The notes beneath the pieces were generated by a model that searched no databases, was not told where the DNA came from, and was given only the letters and a program-made list of their open reading frames with translations. Below are positions 1 through 13,250 of a DNA stretch of 64,000 bases, in pieces. The number at the start of each line of letters is the position of its first letter. The stretch's first letter is position 1. The stretch lies in the NCBI GenBank assembly GCA_000310025.1, contig FN649744.1:746512-810511 (forward strand), written 5' to 3'. A program made the translations under genes and the position numbers. The stretch comes from Ectocarpus siliculosus (Eukaryota > Sar > Phaeophyceae > Ectocarpales > Ectocarpaceae).

Positions 1-73
1 TCTGGTCGTATACGGGAAATGGTCAAAATTGCACACACACAACAGTCAACACAACAACAAAACAACTAATCAC

Positions 74-637
74 CTGATCTTCCTCCTCTTCCTCCTCGGA
101 CTCCCACGAAAAACCTTCCGACAGCGCGGCCCCAACGTGCCCTTCCAACCCCGCGGGGCCCGCCAAAGGGGTCGTCGATTCTAACTTCGCCGTCCCGCCA
201 ACACCACCGCTTTCCTCTCCTATTCTACAATCAACCGATCGGCCTGCCTCCTCTTTCGCTACTGCTGGCGCCGTCTCCAAAGCACCCCTCCTAGCACCTG
301 CACGTGCTGCCCCGGCGGGGAGGTTGCCGAGCAGCAGCCTTCCAAGCGCGTCCTCGGCGTAACCAGGCGCGGGTCCGTTCAGGACTCTCGGGAAATCGGC
401 GTCGGTCATCGCCAGCACCCGTCGGCCCCCTTCCGCCTCGGCGTGATCGAGGGAGGAGGCTGCCTCCCTGCTTTGATTGATGTTGCTGCTTCTCCTGATG
501 GCGGTGACGGTTGCGCCCGTACTTGTGCTGGTGCTGCCGGGCTTTTCACGACGGGAGGGCCTCGGAGGGACAGATTGGGCGGTGGGCCTGATGAATACAT
601 ACACAGCACGCGGTGGGGAGGGAGGCATGGGGCGCAT
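74..637 (-). CDS. First coding exon of an unidentified gene leaving the left edge
   Basis: The minus strand is open from an ATG at 637 to a good donor (CAG/GTGATT) at 74/73, giving 188 residues. The sequence is rich in Ala, Gly, Ser and Glu, with a central stretch around LNGPAPGYAEDALGRLLLGN and a terminal run of acidic residues (SEEEEEEDQ). No domain is recognisable. Reading past the donor reaches a stop near position 23, so the exon most likely splices to coding sequence beyond the window. Low complexity and composition resemble the disordered parts of the other genes here. I do not know the product, and a long open frame in GC-rich DNA could also be chance. Confidence 0.4.
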
Positions 638-649
638 GAATTACTTGCT

Positions 650-3570
650 TGACTCGAGTAGTCGGGGCATTGCGCACGCACCCCCTTCAAGACAGAGTGG
701 AGACTCTTGTCTTCTCATGTACTCCGGTGTAGAGACGCCAATATATGGGGGCTCTTACGCATACGCTCGATATATTCACCTGAGACCTGAGACATTCTCC
801 CGACCCTAACTGCTGTGAGAGATTTCACCGCGCATCATACTTGACTCATACAGAAAAGCGGGCGGTGCTTCACTGAGCAAGCACAGCTCTGAGCTCCAAA
901 ACATGACAGCAGCGTCCATGATCGGCTTTCTGGTGGAACGACTATTTTCGTAACAAGTAACAAGTCGCTGGGAGCCAACGCATAGCTGGGGGTGTGCCCA
1001 ATACCATACGTAATCCCGCTGCTTTCATGGCTACCGCGGTCGCTGTTTGCATGCCAGCGTATTGTGATTCATGAAGTCGCGGGCTTTAAACCCGTGTTCA
1101 ACTTTAGTTTGTAGATGTCAAGCATCGCCTACTGCTGCTGTTTGCTGTAGACTTAAGTAGACTGTAGGCTTAAGGAACAAATAAAAACACACACAGAAAG
1201 ACTACCCATTCGAGATATACCCACAGTCGAACGGGATGTGGTGAAGTCTTTTCAGTGAGTGAAGGGAAACCGGGTACTGGACTTATTTCGAGTCTTAGTC
1301 TATACACTGATGATTTATACCAGTGATGCCAGCTGGTGCTAAGTACAAAAATATCTGTATAGGTAACTTACATTTTACAATACATCCCCTGTAGTTCTCT
1401 ACTGGGTCAACGACAAAATATCGGGGAGAAACCCTCCGTTGTGTCGTGTATTGTAACATGTAACCTTCACAGGGGACACATGCGAGTGTACAGCAGTACA
1501 AGTAGTGTGAAAGCACGAGGCAGCCGTCATCTTGACCTGCGGCAGTACAGCAGTAGGGTAGATACATCGTTGTCATGAAAGCGGTATTTGCCACTTATCA
1601 CCCTCCGACTACTTCCTGGCAAACAAACAACCGAGCCTTTCCTACCAAGCTTGCAACAGCGCTTGAGAAGCCCACCAGGTAGGTTGTGCTTCAAAGCCAG
1701 CAGCGCAAGTGGTGCAAAGACGGCGGAGATACGTACCGCCGCTGTGGGTGGCGTACAAGGCGTTCATCGATCGACCACACACACGCTTTGCCTCTTACGT
1801 GGATCAAAGGCAGCACTCACCCATCCCCGAATACAGAAAAACATCGCCGTCGTACTCTGCTTCTCTCCCCCGATAAGGATGCCGCTCTCGCTCGCAGCCG
1901 TGCTCCCACCGTGTGCATTACCACGGCCGTTCAAATCGACAGCCTACCGAGACGTTCCCGAACGTGAAACTCACGTCCTTCCTAGCTAATAACAGCGCAA
2001 TCTTCGAAAATTAGATGCCCCACAAGCAGGCACAGTAGCGCACTGGCCTGAGATCGACGGGCGGTACGTGGCAGAGAGCAATGATATGCCGACACTCCTG
2101 TGCTGTACTTGCAGCGCAGCTGTAGACAGCTCAGCTCTGCAAGAGAGCTCTGACTGAGGGGGGTCGGCAGTCGGCATCTTGCCAACATCGGGAGTTCGAT
2201 CTTTTTCAGATATCCGCGAGCGGGGTTAGGGGATACATCGTTCACCCTCCTGCCTTGCCTCGCTCATGCATGCTCGAAGCAAAAGCACCCTGCTGCGGTG
2301 GAAGTGCAGATGCCGCAGGAGGATAGGAGGACAGGAAACGATCGCTACAATACATAGTTGAAGCAGCAAGACCCTGGTCCGTCGGAACGCGAAGATGGCT
2401 TGGTTGTAGCGTTATTGTCTAGCGATGATCCTGAGCGACGAGATCCTAGGTGTGTCTGTTCCTCTGTCCGTGCCTCTTGGACGGCTGGATTCCCATGTTA
2501 TTCTGGGAGTTGGTACTTTGTGACGTGCGGGGACTTTCGGCATTTGAACGTAGTACCTGTGTCTATCACCACGGAAGCCCGTTTGTTCACCGCCAAGCAC
2601 TCTGCAAGAGTGCACCTATGGAAAAGGGGGCAATAATCTGCATGGGTTCCAACCTGCTTTTGGTCTTTCCAGTCTCTTCATTTCAGAACCCACTGAACAA
2701 TGAGCGTGATTAAATGGATCAAACTACATATGCTTCGGAACTTCTAGACATACCGTATACACTGCACACAGAGCTGGAAACTGGGACTATCTATCTGCTG
2801 CAAACATTCATCGCCCCCAAAACACTTACTGTCTCTGTCCCGAGTGCGGGCGTTGCACTTACTAAATCAAGAGACAATCGCAGATCCTAAACTTGGGGTC
2901 TCCACAAGATATTGCTAAAACGATCTTTCACTGTCTGGCGTGCAACGCTAGCAAACGCACACACGCCTCAAGAATGCTACCCGAACACAAACAAACGCAA
3001 CATGCACACACACAACACGGACAGACACAGACAGCAGCCCTCCCGCCGGGGGCTTCGGGCGAAGAGACGATGCTCTTTCGTTCTGATTCAGCTGAGACTC
3101 TTGAAACGTCTCGTCATCAGCGAACCGCGTGTGTAGCGAGCGCGGTGGTCCATGCTAAAAAAAGACTAGAGAAATACGTACTCACCCAAAGCGCGCCGCG
3201 GTGTTGTTTCGCCTCCTAGCGCAACAACACATTCAACCTGCACCACCCTCCCATCGGTCGGCAAGAAAACCACGACAAGATCCTATCGTATCAACGGGTG
3301 GTCCACACGGACGAACAATCTTCACTTCAAAGAGGCACGAAACACGAAATGCACGGGACTCTAGATTCTCAGTAAGGCGGAGAAGAGCGAGTTTGTTGCT
3401 TCGTTTCAATTGTCGCTGCAAAACAGAGCGCGTTGCCCCAGTGAGTGCAATCGTTTGCAAAGATAAAATATATCTACGCATACAACCCCCCTCCCCCCCA
3501 TTCTGAATATTTATTTACACGAAAATAGCTCCACCCCAGCCCCCCAAGAAAGCTCGATGCATGGATGATT
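650..3570. other. Intergenic region with no recognised gene
   Basis: I see no conserved protein, RNA gene or convincing exon chain in these 2.9 kb. The stretch carries several copies of the short ACTGCTGT/ACAGCAGT motif (near 809, 1,490 and 1,542) and one copy of a 92-bp dispersed repeat at 1,170-1,261. The open frames present are short and lack family motifs. Confidence 0.5.
1170..1261 (+). repeat. Dispersed repeat A, copy 1
   Basis: About 92 bp beginning ttaaggaacaaataaaaac and ending ttttcagtgagtg recur in the same orientation at 46,383-46,472, with only a few substitutions and indels. It has no coding potential and no clear terminal repeats. It could be a fragment of a transposon or a solo part of a longer family. 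Confidence 0.8.
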
Positions 3571-3579
3571 GCGCCAAGG

Positions 3580-6500
3580 TCAGTCCGATCCTGGCGCAGC
3601 GTGCTTTTGAAGACGGTACTCCCGCTGGTGTTGCTCCAACGTCTGCACCAGCACCGGAAGCGCGAGGGGGAACAATGCAGCGCCGGCGACACATGACGGT
3701 GCTGCGATTGAGTTGTTGTCTACGCAGCGCGAAACAACGCTCAATGGACGGCGCGCGGGAAGCACGCCAACCCAGTGTCAGCAGATGGGCCAGAGGCTGC
3801 TCCAGATACAGCTAGCTAGACGCATGCAGACCGACAAACCCCGTTTCCGAACCTCTTTTGAGGGCTCCCAGCGCTTTCGTGTCGCAGACGAGTGTAGATG
3901 CTTGAAACTGACCAAGCATATGCTAGATACTTGCAGACTGATCAAGCGGCAACCAACCAATAAGCTCGTAGCAACAAACATAAATTCAACAATTTCGTTG
4001 TTGTGGGCGTGGGAGTGTCTAGTGTGTGCTCACCTCCCCAGAAATGTGCAACAAAAGCGCATGCTCGACCATCTGCCCAGCCCGGATGGATTCGCACAAG
4101 GACCCCTGGGTCGCCTCTTCAAACGACGCTCCCGCGATGTGCCTGCCCGAGCCGTCTCGCCTCAGCCCGAACAGGTGTGCTCGCGGGAACTTGGTGACCT
4201 TCAGGATGCCTTCCATGTCGGCGGGCTGTTCCACGGGGTACGGAGGGAAAATCAAGGGTAACGGGTTATTTTATTGATTTTGTAGAATTCGTGTAGATAG
4301 CGTGAAAAGGCGATACAACTTGTCGAAGGGACACGAGCCACCGAAAATGATTTCAACGGCAAGGGTTCTTGTTTGTGGGGCATCAAACTACAGGATCATT
4401 GTTGGCACCACAAACCAACGCCCCTTGAGGCACATCGGTGGGGCTGCAGCAGCTTCCACGGAAGCACTCGACCCGGTAGAGCACCCACCCACAGGCAACC
4501 AGTTCTACGCGGCCTTCACTCCAGCTGCGGGTGTCTAGACATATGACATGTCTCATATTAATACATAGTCAGAGTGATCGTCGGCGAGCACACACACCTC
4601 GAGCAGAGGTCGCATTTCCAAGAGCACCCCAAGGGACATCTTGAACAGCAGAGGCCATCCCTCCACCAGGAACATGTCGAGGATCTGATTGGCGGGCAGG
4701 CAGGCACAGAAAGAATGCGTCGAGGGGGGGGGGGCGGGGGTGAACAACGAACACACGCGTTTTTGAAGGCAGCCGAAACACAACACGCAAGGCTCGATGC
4801 AAGAACCCTTGCAATTCCGTGCACCAGTACACTAACCACCCCTATCGAGAAAAATTGGCAAAAAACTTACCAAAGTCCACCTACACCGATACCGTACATG
4901 GGAGTGCAGAGTTAAACAACCTGAACAACACAACAAACGGGACACCAAGTACACAACGTGTTTTGTCAACGATTGGGGGCGTCCATGCGGTGGATGTACA
5001 TCTGGGCAGCAGCTGCACAAACGTTTCGCCAGAAGCAGCGCTCCCAATTCTCGTCTCACACATGTCCAACTATCACAACCTCGATTCCAGACAAGGAACG
5101 TGCGCACCTATTGCACGTGCACGCGCTCGGCCAAAGTGCAACGATCAACGCTATCAATGTGTAGCTGGTTCCGGCGACGCATGCACCCTCTCACCTTCCG
5201 AGAGGTGCCGCGTCCGAAGACATCCGTAGACGTGAACAAAGTCACGAACCAGCGGCTGGTGAACATGCTCAGCTCGACGCCTTCGTCGGAAAGGTGCTGC
5301 CTTAACGAAGGGCAGTGTCGCCGCAACAGCCTTTCCAGCGAGAAAAAGCACAGATCGAGCCTCTCTAGCCCCTGGCACCACAACCCCTGTACAAGAAAGA
5401 AAAAAAAACAGACCCGGCAGAAGGGGTTGGCGGATTGTAATTGTGCAACAAGCTGTCGAGTGCGTGGTACCAGTAGGTCCTACACTCCCCAGAAATCGTC
5501 GCTGGGCTTGATGAAGAACACCCCAACTTTAACGGCTTTAGAATCCCCAGGTACAATGCTGCACGCACCCTACTCCGAACAGCCCAGTCAACACTTCACG
5601 TGCAGGCTGCTTTAACTGCCAACCGCCTACACAGATAAAATAGTGAGCCAAAACACTCACCCCCAACTCCAGGTTTTCGCACATCCCCGCCAGAATCCAG
5701 AAGGCGTTCTCATCGTCCCCTTCGCAAGCTTCAAGCAGCGCAAGCGCCACGAAATTCATGCCCTGCAATTGTTCAGCGCGAGGGCGATGCGCGAGACAGC
5801 AACATTTGACCAAAAGGCGAGGGCTGACGACGTGTGGTCGAGGCGAGGTTTTGGAGTCCAGCAGTATGTAGCCAGAACAATACGTAGTAAAATCAAGCCC
5901 GAGAGGGAAGCGAAAGGCAGAGGTGTCCAGTTGCGTTCCGTTCACGCATGGACACACAATTGACCGCAAGTGAAGCTAACCCTTAGGCCCAACAAATGTC
6001 CGCCACATCACTGCCCGCGGGTGCCTGGCGATGCACCCGAAGGCCTCGTAAGCCACAACCAACATTCCCGTAACCAACCGAACATACCTGGCAATACGAA
6101 ACCCGGCGGTTGTACACCGCAAACGCTCGCAGAACTCTCCGCAGCTTATCCCGCATCCCGCCGCCGGTTGCACTGAACTTGTTCCTTACAATCGCTCCGC
6201 TTCCACCCCGCCCCCCCGCTACCACCTCCTCGCCTTCTGTCGGTGCCGAGTCTCGACCTTGAACTGGTGCTGTCGACGATCTCCTCCCATCACTTCCAAG
6301 GTCCTCGGCAACGGCACCACTGCTTCTGTTGGCCACCGCTTTCACGGTGCTGCTGCTGTTGCTGCTGCCGAACGACGAAAAACTCACCGAGAAGCGGACA
6401 CGGCTCGACTCGTTGGCGGGAGGAGTACCGGTGTCGCCGATCTCTCCACCATCTGACGCAGCCGCCGCAGCGGTGTTCTTGGAAAGCACGCTGTCGAACT

Positions 6501-9339
6501 CGTTCACCGCATCCTCGCCTGCGGCATCATCGCCAGGACACGTCCGCAGAACGTCCGTCTCGATCTCTTCGAGCCACTTGTGACATCTCGGGGGAGGCGC
6601 TGGCGTGTCGCCGTCGCCGTCACAGCCCCCCGCCACTGCCCGAAGGCCTCCCGAGTCTCGGAAGAGGGCTGCCGCGCGTGCTCCTGCTGACGGTGAGGCA
6701 CGGCCGTTTCTTTCTTCCTCTTCTAGAATCCGTTGCATCTCTTTCGCGGCCTGCGCAGGGGTGATTGTTAAGGTCGACGGGATTAATCAGAACCACGCGT
6801 TTTAGCGTTCCAGGGTTCATGAAGACGATTACTGAGCACCGGGAAAACGGACACACCGCAGGGTTCTCGCGCCTGCGTTCGTATCTAGCGACCGCACTGG
6901 CGGTTTCACCCACACACCGCCAGGCATGCGAACAACACCCGACAGCGCACTACTACCGGGGGGCACGAAAAAACACATGAACAAACAAAAAAAAACAAGA
7001 ACAAAAACGTGCCACGCCTCAAAGCTCACCATGAATCGTAAGGGAAAAACACTGTCGCAAGGCTACAAGAGACACACGTTCCACCTGCTGCTGTGAACAC
7101 GCGGATCTTTCTGAGGAATGCTGACAGACGGCAAAACTGTTGTCGTATCACACATCCAAACGTACTGCACACACCAAGTGGTGGCCCGGAAAGGAATCAA
7201 GACGGGCCAGAACACATCTCCACGGTGATCACCAGCAACTTCGTTCACTAATGAGAGGTCATCGGCTAATAGAACCTTCGCAGGTCAGTGCCTACAATAC
7301 CAAAAAAGTCTTAACAGAGCCATCAACACTGCAGCACCCGCGTCATTCCTATCACCCCACTTACCACCGTCTCCTCCTGGTCTGCTTCTGCCTTCTCCAG
7401 GCACTCCTGGTACACGCCTGGGCGAGGGCGCTCCGAAGACTTCGATCCGTGCGCCTGCGGTACCAACGCGCGAGCAAGGAACGGGGAACGTTATTTTTTT
7501 ATTGAGCTGAGTCGGGCAACAACAACAGTGACCACCACTCAGGCAAAGTGGATATCAACAACACGATGCAACCAGACCGGAAGGAGGGCGCGGCATCACA
7601 GGGTCCAGCCGGAAAAAAATCGAGTTGGAAGGTGTCTGGTGGGCACGTAGGTGAAAGATTGCGTCTTTGGCTCCACTCCACCCGTGAGTACGCACTCCAC
7701 TCCGCACGGATCAATCGTGGACGGCTCTTTTTCTCCCCACGAAGTAGTCCGCACTAGAGCAGCCGCTAGCAGCCCATCATCAGTCATAGATTTCTCGTGC
7801 GTATTCGTACGACAGACAACGCGTTGCTCTTGTAGCGGAGGAGTGAGCAACAACCCCTGCGCACTACGAGCGATATTGTTGCACTCAACAACAACAACAG
7901 ACAACTCCAACATAAGCATACGCTGCTGCTGCGTCAATTCTCACCTTCTGCACCCAACAGGGCTGGTCATACAAGATGTGCAGGTAAAACATCGCCCTCC
8001 GGTTCTCCGGCACGCCGTCCGCCAACCTGACGCAGCGCATCCACCGTTGCCTCCCCTCCTCCCCGGCGAGCGGCTCCCTCCAAGCACGGCAGACCACGAC
8101 CGCCTTCGCCAACGCCACCACGTCTAGGTACTCCGAGGCCGCCTCTAGCGCCCTCGTCTGGGGGTCGGCCAGCTTGTCCTTCGACAACCACGGCTTCTCG
8201 CGGCGCCGCTGCGTCCACCGCCTCCTCGACCGTCTCTCGCTCGCAGCGTCCGCCACGGTCTCGGTCGCCGCGCTCTTGAGGGCTTCCTCAAGGGACGCCT
8301 TCTTTTCCCCGCCGTCCATGACGGCTGGTGCATCGCCGGCGTTGCGCGACGGCGCAAAAGCACCGCCGGCTGACAGTGCCGCGGCGGCGGCCTCCTCCCC
8401 GCCGGCGGCGGCAGCCAAGGCGGTGGCGAAGGACGTCCCAGTGCCACCGCCGGCTTCTTCGTTGTCCCCGTCGTCGTTCGGCGGGGGCAGGGGATGTCTG
8501 TCACTCGCTTTAGCCCACCAGCTCAGCCTCCACGCTCGCGGGGACTCTTTGCAGCTGCTGCCGTCCGAAATCGCCGGAGAAGCAGTGATCTTGCAGAGCG
8601 GCGACGGAGTCCTGCGCTGCTCGATGGCCACCGGCGGCAAAGGGTCCTCCACCCCGTCCTCTTTCGGGCCCGGCTCCGGCAAAACTGGCAGGATGGATGG
8701 AGGTGCCCGCGAAGGAGAGCAGTGGACCAAGTAGGGCGATCTTCGGGTCGGCACGGGGCTGCTGATGTCTTCGGCTTTAGCTCCTTCAGCAACGCTGTCA
8801 CCGCTGTCCTTGACAAGCCCCCCTCCCCGGCCGCCATCGCGCTCCTCGTCGACGCGGTCCCGACCGCCTTTCACGCTGCGAGCACTTTCTGGCGCACCGT
8901 CGTTCTCCGCAGCAGGCGGAACCGTGCCGTCAACATCGGAAGCTGGCGAAATAATCCCGCTTCTCGAAGCCCCGCCCTCTTCCTTCGACGTCTCTGCGAC
9001 CCCCACTTCCGGGTGGGCTCCAGGCATCAGCTCTACGCCTTCCTCTTCCTCCGCACCACTCGGCGAGCCCGCCGCACCCTTACCGCAACTGTCTCCGCCC
9101 TCAGGCTCGTCACCATTGCTCTCTTCTTCCGGTGGCACGTGCCACTCCTCCTCCTCTTCGCTCTTGTGCCCGTTGTCGTTGGGCATGAACGAAGTTCGGT
9201 CCAATGGTGCCATCAACGTCGACCTTCTCCCGTCCCACAGGTCGCCTGCATCGTCGGACCCGAAGCCTTCGGTGGTGTTACTCCCAGTCTCGTAGTCCGT
9301 ATCTTCTCCCTCTGTCTCCACCTGTGGCTCTACACCGCT

Positions 9340-9370
<31 letters not shown>

Positions 9371-12339
9371 TCGGCAACGGCGCCTGTTGCCGAGGCGTCA
9401 CTCCCCGCATCTGGGCTCGAGGTTGCCGCCGCCTCCGTCGCTAACTCTGCAGTGTTGCCGTTTCGCAGCGATGAATTCCCGTCCCAAAAGTCCTCTCCTC
9501 CAAACAACAGCTTCCCTTTGGGGCTTTTCGCCGAGGATGATGCCGTTGCCCGCGGGATCGACCGGAGACAAAGCTTCTTGTCGTCGTCACCACCGCTGTC
9601 GTACTCGTCTGCGTTATCGTTGAACGGCGACGGCATCCGCTCCTCCTCCAGCAACTCTTCGCTTGCGGACCTCGGCCTGTTTGTCTGGAACGAAGAGGCC
9701 AGGCGCTTAAACCACCCGCTGTTGCGCCGTCGCTTCGAGGAGTCGTTGCGAAGCCCATCGTAGTCTCCGCCTTTTTTCCACTTGCCCTTAACTGTATCTC
9801 TATCATGTATCCCTGTGCTAAAAACCGCACTCTTGGCTTGGCTGCCAGCCGCGCCCCCGTCCCTCTCCTCCTTTCCACCTTCAAAAGCTGCATCGGTGGA
9901 AACCACGACCGCTTTGGGCTTCGCTACATGGCTAGCCGCAGGTGGTTTCCTGGTGTCTTCTGCAGTTGAGCGGGTAGTGTTCTGAGGAATGAAAGAAACA
10001 TATTGGGGGAGGGAAGGGGTTGTCACTTACGCGAGTCGATGATAGAGTAGGACTGGTGATTCGAGGCTCGAGGATACTGAAGACATGCACGAACTGCGTG
10101 CTCGCGACAACTTAAGCTGCAATAGCAGACACATACCACGGTCGTCACCGTACTAGAGTAGCTCGTGCGACCCAGATATCCCGCACCCCCCTCCCCCACG
10201 ATTCGGATGCACCACAGCGCCACAGGCGTAAACTTAAGTGTGACACTTTCTGTCCGCGGTGAAACGCATCCGACACCACAAGAATGAGCAGTACTTGGTG
10301 TCACCTGAAGGTCGCCCGTCGCCCGTGACAGAACATCATCGGGTGATTCCCACACCACCGACGAAGAAACGCAACGGCTCGCCCGCACGAAGAAACCCGC
10401 TTGCGCTGCCTTGAGCTGAGGGGCAGCAGTCCGTGGACGGCAAGGATTTGGCAGAGGTGGGAAGGGACGAGACACATTAAGGACAAGCCAACACATGATC
10501 GAAAAGCAACACACTGCCCGATATCGTTCCACCGCTCTTGATTCCTGCACCATTCAGAAGCACCACATCCGTGTCTCTTGAGTTCCCTAGAGAGTTTAAA
10601 GGCATAGATATCATAGGGCCGGAGACCTTCTGACACATGCTCATCATGCAAATCACATCCGCGCCTTTCGATCTCACACAGCGGAATGCAGAGAGGCGAA
10701 AAGCTTGTGTGAGACAACTGCTGTGAACTAGGTAGAGTATCTGCTCATGGTGGGGGGCACCGTCCTGGACTAGGCTCGTCAAGGTTTCAGCGCAGCATCA
10801 GGGTTGAAGAACGTTTTTGGGGTCTTCTCAAGACACAGCACACACCACCATGACGTCACGCTTCTCACCGAAGACGCGGCCTCTCGCAGACACCGCCCTC
10901 TTTCTGCCAACCTCTTTGTCAGCACCTCCTCCGCCCGGCCATGCGCCTCCGCAAACGCGTCCGAAGCCCCCACCACTCTATCCCCCAACACCACGACCTC
11001 CGGTGGCGGCCCTCCACTGACGTTGTCGAAAATGGAAGATTGGTACCGTGAAACGGACTTGGCGTAGTCGCTGTGAGCCTCAGCAAGTCTATCAGCGATG
11101 AGCAATCGTTCGCGGAGGACGGCCTGAAAGAAAGGCATCAGGGGATGGGATTAGGATGCGGGGGGGGGGGGTAAGGGTGCGTGAGAGAGGACATCAAAGA
11201 GGGGCGATGTGCTCAAGACTCGAGAGGAGGGGTGTTGGATTGTTAGACCATGTAATACCTGCCGCGACGGATTCCCCGGCTGTCGAACCTTAAAATCGTC
11301 ACATTGCGATACTGCTGCTATCGGTGTGTGAGGTTACCCTCCGGCACTTTACTCGCGACATGCTGCACGTGTCATGCGCAGGGTATCCCAGATACCCTCT
11401 CCAGCTGATGACGAGAAACAACGCAGGATGAAGGGTCCATTCTCCACATGTTTGCCCAAGTTACTCAGAACGTTTGTTCACCCACAGCTGGACTTATGCA
11501 TGTCCGGATGTGAGCTGTCTGTGTATATCAAGCTCACCTGCACGTCGTTGCGACCTTCCAACACCCGTGCAACAGGCTTCACAACCTACGAGAAACGAGG
11601 AGATACGACAGCAATCGGAGGTGGGGAAGACAGGGAAGGGAAGCCGCGGGTGTTCGGTAACCAACAGCACTTCTGCGCAGCGAAAAAACAGAAGGGCGTC
11701 GCGTTCCAATACTCAAAACTGTGCCAACGCATGATGATGGGGGCGAATGAACGGTCTTGATATCTGGTCCTCCCCGCCACAAAACGAACGAATACTCGAT
11801 TCTGTTTCAATCCTTTTCACAGGTGGCCATGAAGAAGCGAGTTGCCGTTGGACAAGGCGTATGGTATACTCCTCCGACGCCACGGCTCCATGTTATCGCA
11901 CGACAACAAGAATACGTATGGAGAAGATGACAAACCGCCCGCCACAAGACAAAACTATCGATCGACATTTCCGTACCTGCACCCTCAGGTGCTCCTCCAT
12001 CTCGTTGGCGCATTCAGTCAGCTGCAGCGCCAGAAGCTTCGCTCGCATCGACTCCCCGCTTGCTCTCCTACCCGCGGTTGACGCTGGCCCGTCCCTTCCA
12101 CCACTAGCCTCCGGCTTCGCTCCGCCTTTTCCTTCGGCACCCTCCGTGGCTTCCAGCCCGTCCCCACCACCATCACCATGATGGCCATGGGCCAGCGACG
12201 ATCGTGAGTCCGTCCCTGCTGCCGCCGCCGCCGCCGCCGGGAGCTGCTTCAAAGGGCCGGTTCCTCCCGCCGTCCTGTCCGAATCAAGTTCAAGGACAGC
12301 TCCGAAAGCACTTGCGGCGTCCCCAGCACCGCGACACAT
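3580..12339 (-). CDS. TBC-domain Rab GTPase-activating protein with F-box-like segment
   Basis: Exons, high to low: 12339-11977, 11123-10869, 9981-7945, 7454-7365, 6750-6088, 5762-5661, 5386-5195, 4684-4598, 4225-4034, 3642-3580 (TGA 3582-3580). All phases close, giving 1,347 residues from the ATG at 12,339. That ATG follows a possible acceptor, so an upstream exon (13186-13059) may extend it. Residues 100-206 are helical and coiled-coil-like; 207-830 are disordered and Ser/Gly/Glu-rich. An F-box-like stretch (SEYLDVVALAKAVVVCRAWR) immediately precedes the TBC domain (from GVPENRR). The catalytic arginine finger is present (IETDVLRT, R984), as is the glutamine finger (YCQGMN, Q1136). Later blocks FTSRWFVTLF and ILDMFLVEGWPLLFK match EVI5-like TBC proteins. 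Known family role: TBC proteins speed GTP hydrolysis on Rab proteins in membrane traffic. The Rab substrate cannot be read from sequence. Confidence 0.85.
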
Positions 12340-13058
12340 CTAATTACGGAACGAGGGGGCGCGGTGGGAGATAGTTATCCCCAGGCTTTACGGAATAAGC
12401 GTGCTGTACCTCTCGTTGAAGGTGGCGGCCAAGACACCACTCGGCCGTGCTACGAACCGAACCAGTCGTGAGTTGGGGAGATGAATGTACATGATGCAGA
12501 TGCAACAACAGCAAAATCGTGCTGGCACCATGGCGTTTGCAAGGCAACAAGCAGAAGGCTCTCAGGAACGCATGCATAGCGCCAAGACTGAACAACATCA
12601 AGTAGCACGACCGGCACCAGGACGGCGCAGAACATAAGCCACGCAACAGCTCAATCGAAAACCGCGTGCGCCAGAGAGTGGTACGGATGCATCTGTTAAT
12701 GCGGGGTACAAAAGGCTGAATCTACTGCTGTAGTACCCAGTAAGTACTCCTGCGACATTTCAAGTGTCCTTTGAATTGTACGCAACGCGCAATCATCACA
12801 AACAACTTCAGCATTGCTGTTGTTGGCAGAGAGGTGAACCAACATAAAACGAACAGCGGGTGCATCAGCGAGGGCATACAACACACCTCAACCAGAGCAC
12901 TCCTGTAAGCTTGGACATAAACCAACCTCAACCAGCTCACGCGGCCGAGGTATGCATACCGACCAACCAACGCTTGTGTTCTGCCCCCGTTCGTCAGGAA
13001 CTTAACTGCTGTCTACGGCAACCTTATAGCTCCCTGTTTTCCAAACCATGCACTGCAC

Positions 13059-13186
13059 CTGTCTGGTTCCTTTGATGAAAGCCTCCACGCTGGGGAGCAA
13101 GGCCTGGCATGCTTCCTCCGATGCTTTGAGCTGGAGCGTCAAACTTCGAAGTCGTTCGTCCAGCAGGTCCGACGCACCTGATCCCG
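13059..13186 (-). CDS. Candidate upstream coiled-coil exon of the TBC gene
   Basis: Between an acceptor (CCACTGCAG) and a donor (CAG/GTGCAG), the minus strand encodes a helical, leucine-rich stretch (from SDLLDERLRSL to IKGTRQ). It ends in phase 0, as needed to join the 12,339 exon of the TBC gene. A second candidate sits at about 13,290-13,360 (ending DNLHK before GTAATA), but its phase does not match. The helical pattern continues in the next two exons and would suit a BAR-like or other helical-bundle N-terminus. It could instead be 5' UTR or chance. Confidence 0.4.
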
Positions 13187-13199
13187 CTGCAGTGGACAC

Positions 13200-13216
13200 A
13201 AGAGGGAAAGGGGCAC

Positions 13217-13250
<34 letters not shown>
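13200..13250. repeat. GA/CT microsatellite before a splice acceptor
   Basis: A run of gagaga on the plus strand (about 13,218-13,248) is CT-rich on the minus strand. It lies just upstream of the acceptor at 13,187, where it would serve as the polypyrimidine tract. Confidence 0.7.

Noticed and set aside
5500-5565. A possible extra TBC exon encoding GVFFIKPSDDFWG
   Set aside because: Its phase does not fit either neighbour, and joining 5,661 directly to 5,386 gives the expected TBC sequence (ENLELG then GLWCQGLERL).
8174-9770. Several long plus-strand frames of 100-316 residues
   Set aside because: They are antisense shadows of the GC-rich TBC exon at 7,945-9,981, with no domain motifs of their own.
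9982-10553. A minus-strand open frame ending at a GTAAGT donor near 10,030, suggesting a 5' exon before the large TBC exon
   Set aside because: The exon at 10,869 joins the acceptor at 9,982 in phase, while the alternative would imply a 48-bp intron and has no protein-like content.
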